Source: Bondarzewia mesenterica (Eukaryota; Basidiomycota; Agaricomycetes; Russulales; Bondarzewiaceae). From it: a stretch of 24,231 nt of DNA. Each line of letters starts with the position of its first letter. Position 1 is the stretch's first letter. The stretch is from positions 1 to 24,231 of the forward strand of contig SGPL01000501.1 of NCBI GenBank assembly GCA_004802705.1, in the 5' to 3' direction. The notes beneath the pieces are model-generated. The model was not told the DNA's origin and searched no databases. It saw nothing but the letters and a program-made list of their open reading frames with translations. A program made the translations under genes and the position numbers. Below, in pieces: positions 22,192 through 24,231 of the stretch.

Positions 22192-22235
22192 CCTACACGT
22201 CAGCCTCGTTGTGTTGGCTGAGGCTGACGTGCAGG
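22192..22235. promoter_or_regulatory. 16-bp inverted repeat with TGACGT cores before a TATA box
   Basis: CCTACACGTCAGCCTC (22192-22207) is the reverse complement of GAGGCTGACGTGCAGG (22220-22235) except for one base. A second, outer pair (CTCAGCCAGACACAA at about 22172 with TTGTGTTGGCTGAG at 22209) overlaps it. Each arm contains TGACGT, the half-site bound by many bZIP/ATF-type factors. It lies 20 bp upstream of a TATA box. It may be a regulatory palindrome or a hairpin-forming repeat; binding is inference. Confidence 0.45.
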
Positions 22236-22254
22236 TGGTTACTAAAATCCGCGG

Positions 22255-22262
22255 TATAAATA
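22255..22262 (+). promoter_or_regulatory. TATA box upstream of Spt5-like copy B
   Basis: TATAAATA lies about 207 bp before the ATG at 22469. It follows a GC-rich CCGCGG and precedes TACGTGGGTC. It is the only strong TATA match in front of copy B. Confidence 0.5.
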
Positions 22263-22468
22263 CGTGGGTCACGACTTGCATTGTTTCCTTTTTCCACCTT
22301 CAGCAAATCTACAGCGCGACTTAGCGGGGCCACCGCTGTCTTCATCTTTGTCTGCGACTACGTCGCATTTTGCTCATTGTGAAATACAATACATAGCCAC
22401 AAGTAGCACTTAAGAAATAAAGCTTGAAAAAGACAACCAAAATTCGTGAAGGCTTGAACAGCTGTGCC

Positions 22469-24231
22469 ATGTCACGTAAAAAGCAAGCCCGCAAAGCGGT
22501 AAGTACGCCCCATAAAAACAATAATGATGAACTAGTTGGTGTTAATTTCGCAACAGAATCCATTTCTCGATCTTGAAGCCGAGGAGGACTCACGCGACGA
22601 AGATAGCGAGGAGGAAGATGGCGACTTTGGTGCGTCCCCCGTCATCCAATTGAAGTATCCCGTCCACTCATGCGGAGCTGAATTCTTCCACAGTTGATTT
22701 CTTGTAAGATGACATCTTTGCGGAGGATACTGCTGGCGAGCCATTTCTCGACCCTGGACCTACACATCGCACTGAGGCACTCAGTGATGACAATCCTTTG
22801 GCTCTCGAGGCCATCGCTGATCAGTACAAAGTGCGCACCCAACACCGAGTGGCCTCTTCTTGGAGAAAGCGAGTGACTCCTGTGGAGCATCAAGGTGAAG
22901 GTATGCCCGCCGCTGCAATTGGAGTCAAGCCTAACTATGTAGATATCTGACTATTGTTTGGGGGCTACAGAACGGACGAAGGGCGGATGTTGTTGAGCAC
23001 ATACGGTGCAGCGCAACCCGGGTGGGTATGGGAGGAGAAAAGCCACCCACGATCAGTGAAGTATTTAGCGTGCCTTCTCTGCGAGGTCTGGTGTACATTG
23101 AGGCATTGAGCTCTCTGGATGTTCAAAACGCGGTCGGTGGTCATTCTGGGGTGAATCCTTTGGATGCGATTTGGCTCGTTCCCATCGAGGAGCACTCACA
23201 GGTCTACATGCTGAAGACTCGACCCAACTCGGACGTTGACTTTGCTACAGGCCAATGGGTCCACATTCGTCGAGGGCCCTATGCCAAAGACTTGGCTCTC
23301 ATGTAAGAAGTCGACGTCAAACACGGGCTGTTGACAGTAGCTGTTTGCCCGAGGATTGCTCTATCCAAAAAGCCTAACATCGAGGCCATGGAAAAGAGCA
23401 GTGGCAAGCGCAAGTGCTGCTGCCGGCCTCAACCCCGACTCTTCAACCCCGATGAAATCAGATGATTGTATGGGCCAGCCAGCGTCCAGCAGTATGACTT
23501 GTATCTGGTGTTCTCCACGGCTAAATACAGGTATGGGCTTCGATTTATGAAAGTCGCTTATAGGTCGGCCATCCCCTGTAAGGAAACGCCTTCGAACGGT
23601 GACATCTTGCCTTTCCTTGATGCTCTCAACCAAGGCTTGCCATTTCACGGTGGGCTAGTTGCGCAGATCTTGACGGCTGAGGTGCAGGAGGCTCTACGAC
23701 ATGGTGATCATGTTAGAATCGTCTCGGGCGAACAAAGTGGGTTGTGGGGCACCTTTGGGCATGCGCAAGACGGGATGGCCATCGTCGCAGTTGAGGCCTC
23801 GATTATTCCTGGTTTGCTACCAAGTTCACACCGAGAAGATGAGGACGAGGACGCACCAGTGACGGAATTCATCGTACCCCTATCATTGATCTGTCCCTAC
23901 TTCAGACCAGGCGATCATGTCAAAGTACGGCACGAAGACCAGACCGGCATCATGTTCGCAGTTGATGATGTTTCGTCTTCTGTCAGTTTCATCGAGACCG
24001 CGACTCAGAACACCGTGAGTCTGTTCCCGTTTTTTTTTTACATCATTGTTTCAAAAGCTGCTCAACGAGGTGTTGGCTTCAGGTCAAAATTTGTGTGATC
24101 ACGTCGACTTTCATTCCCTCGAGTTGGCCGTGGCATGTGCACGTGTCCCGGATCCCTCACTCATTCGAAAATGTCTTCAGGAGGGGAGTATCTGATCAAA
24201 GTAGTGGAGCAGTGGGGAGATCAGGATGGTC
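22469..24231 (+). pseudogene. Spt5-like KOW-domain protein, copy B, decayed and cut by the window edge
   Basis: Exons 22469..22498, 22557..22629 and 22709..22900 encode MSRKKQARKA, NPFLDLEAEEDS and an acidic Spt5-type N-terminus. An exon of about 22971..24014 begins NGRRADVVEH and continues with an NGN half (VPSLRGLVYIEA), WVHIRRGPYAK, and two KOW modules (GDHVRIVSGEQSGLWGTFG and GDHVKVRHEDQTGIMF). The next exon starts at 24083. Compared with copy A, the strand encoding the WSVSVK part of NGN is missing between the third and fourth exons, and the phases there do not join. TAA (23304-23306) and TGA (23463-23465) interrupt the fourth exon. A TGTGTG in place of TGTG at about 24092 shifts the frame after VKIC. 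A second shift near 24173 is suspected. I infer a dead paralog. The 3' end lies outside the window. Confidence 0.7.

Noticed and set aside
3916..24231. Reassignment or read-through of TGA as a sense codon
   Set aside because: TAA also occurs among the internal stops, and TGA serves as the terminal stop in the SAP-like gene and the small gene, so reassignment is unlikely.

Overview
The window looks like basidiomycete (probably Agaricomycete) nuclear DNA. Coding sequence is cut by many short introns (about 45-120 bp) with GT..AG ends and compact multi-exon genes. Several predicted proteins have a recognisably fungal type: Spt5/NusG-like KOW proteins, a Reb1/DMTF1-type Myb protein, and a few families I know only as uncharacterised proteins repeated in mushroom genomes. 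Seven ambiguous bases (252, 257, 260, 8485, 8758, 8873, 9243) mark weak spots in the assembly. No tRNA, rRNA, CRISPR or bacterial-type operon was seen.

Layout: 1-3915 has no supported gene but several degenerate tandem and inverted repeats. 6453-3916 (minus) is an Spt5-like gene (copy A) in 7 exons. 7535-6914 (minus) holds at least three exons of an unrecognised gene. 7726-8614 (plus) is a small SAP-like gene in 4 exons, divergent from it. 8615-10400 is repeat-rich: two direct-repeat families, a minisatellite enclosed by a perfect 18-bp inverted repeat, and a roughly fourfold tandem repeat. 10496-12489 (plus) is an 8-exon gene of an unnamed family with a TATA box. 16569-14029 (minus) is a 9-exon Reb1-like Myb gene. 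17028-17573 (plus) is a small divergent gene of unknown role. 18752-18522 (minus) is a fragment resembling an R3H-associated N-terminal domain. About 21601-19153 (minus) is a multi-exon unknown gene whose 5' part contains a 265-bp tandem duplication. 22469 to the window end (plus) is a second, more damaged Spt5-like gene (copy B), preceded by a palindrome and a TATA box.

The main observation is a shared pattern of decay. In six of the genes the reading frame and splice phases can be followed from end to end, but each is interrupted by one to three in-frame stop codons. I count ten: six TGA, four TAA and no TAG. Frameshifts are seen only in Spt5-like copy B. The long unknown gene at 21-19 kb has no such stop over 495 codons. 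Several of the stops would follow from one C-to-T change (CGA to TGA, CAA to TAA), which raises the possibility of cytosine-deamination silencing. Splicing around some stops, or assembly error, has not been excluded.

The recognisable genes share a theme of transcription or DNA binding: two Spt5-like proteins (elongation), a Reb1-like Myb protein (terminator or DNA binding) and a SAP-like protein (DNA binding). I infer an accessory region of expanded nuclear gene families under decay. No metabolic pathway is visible.
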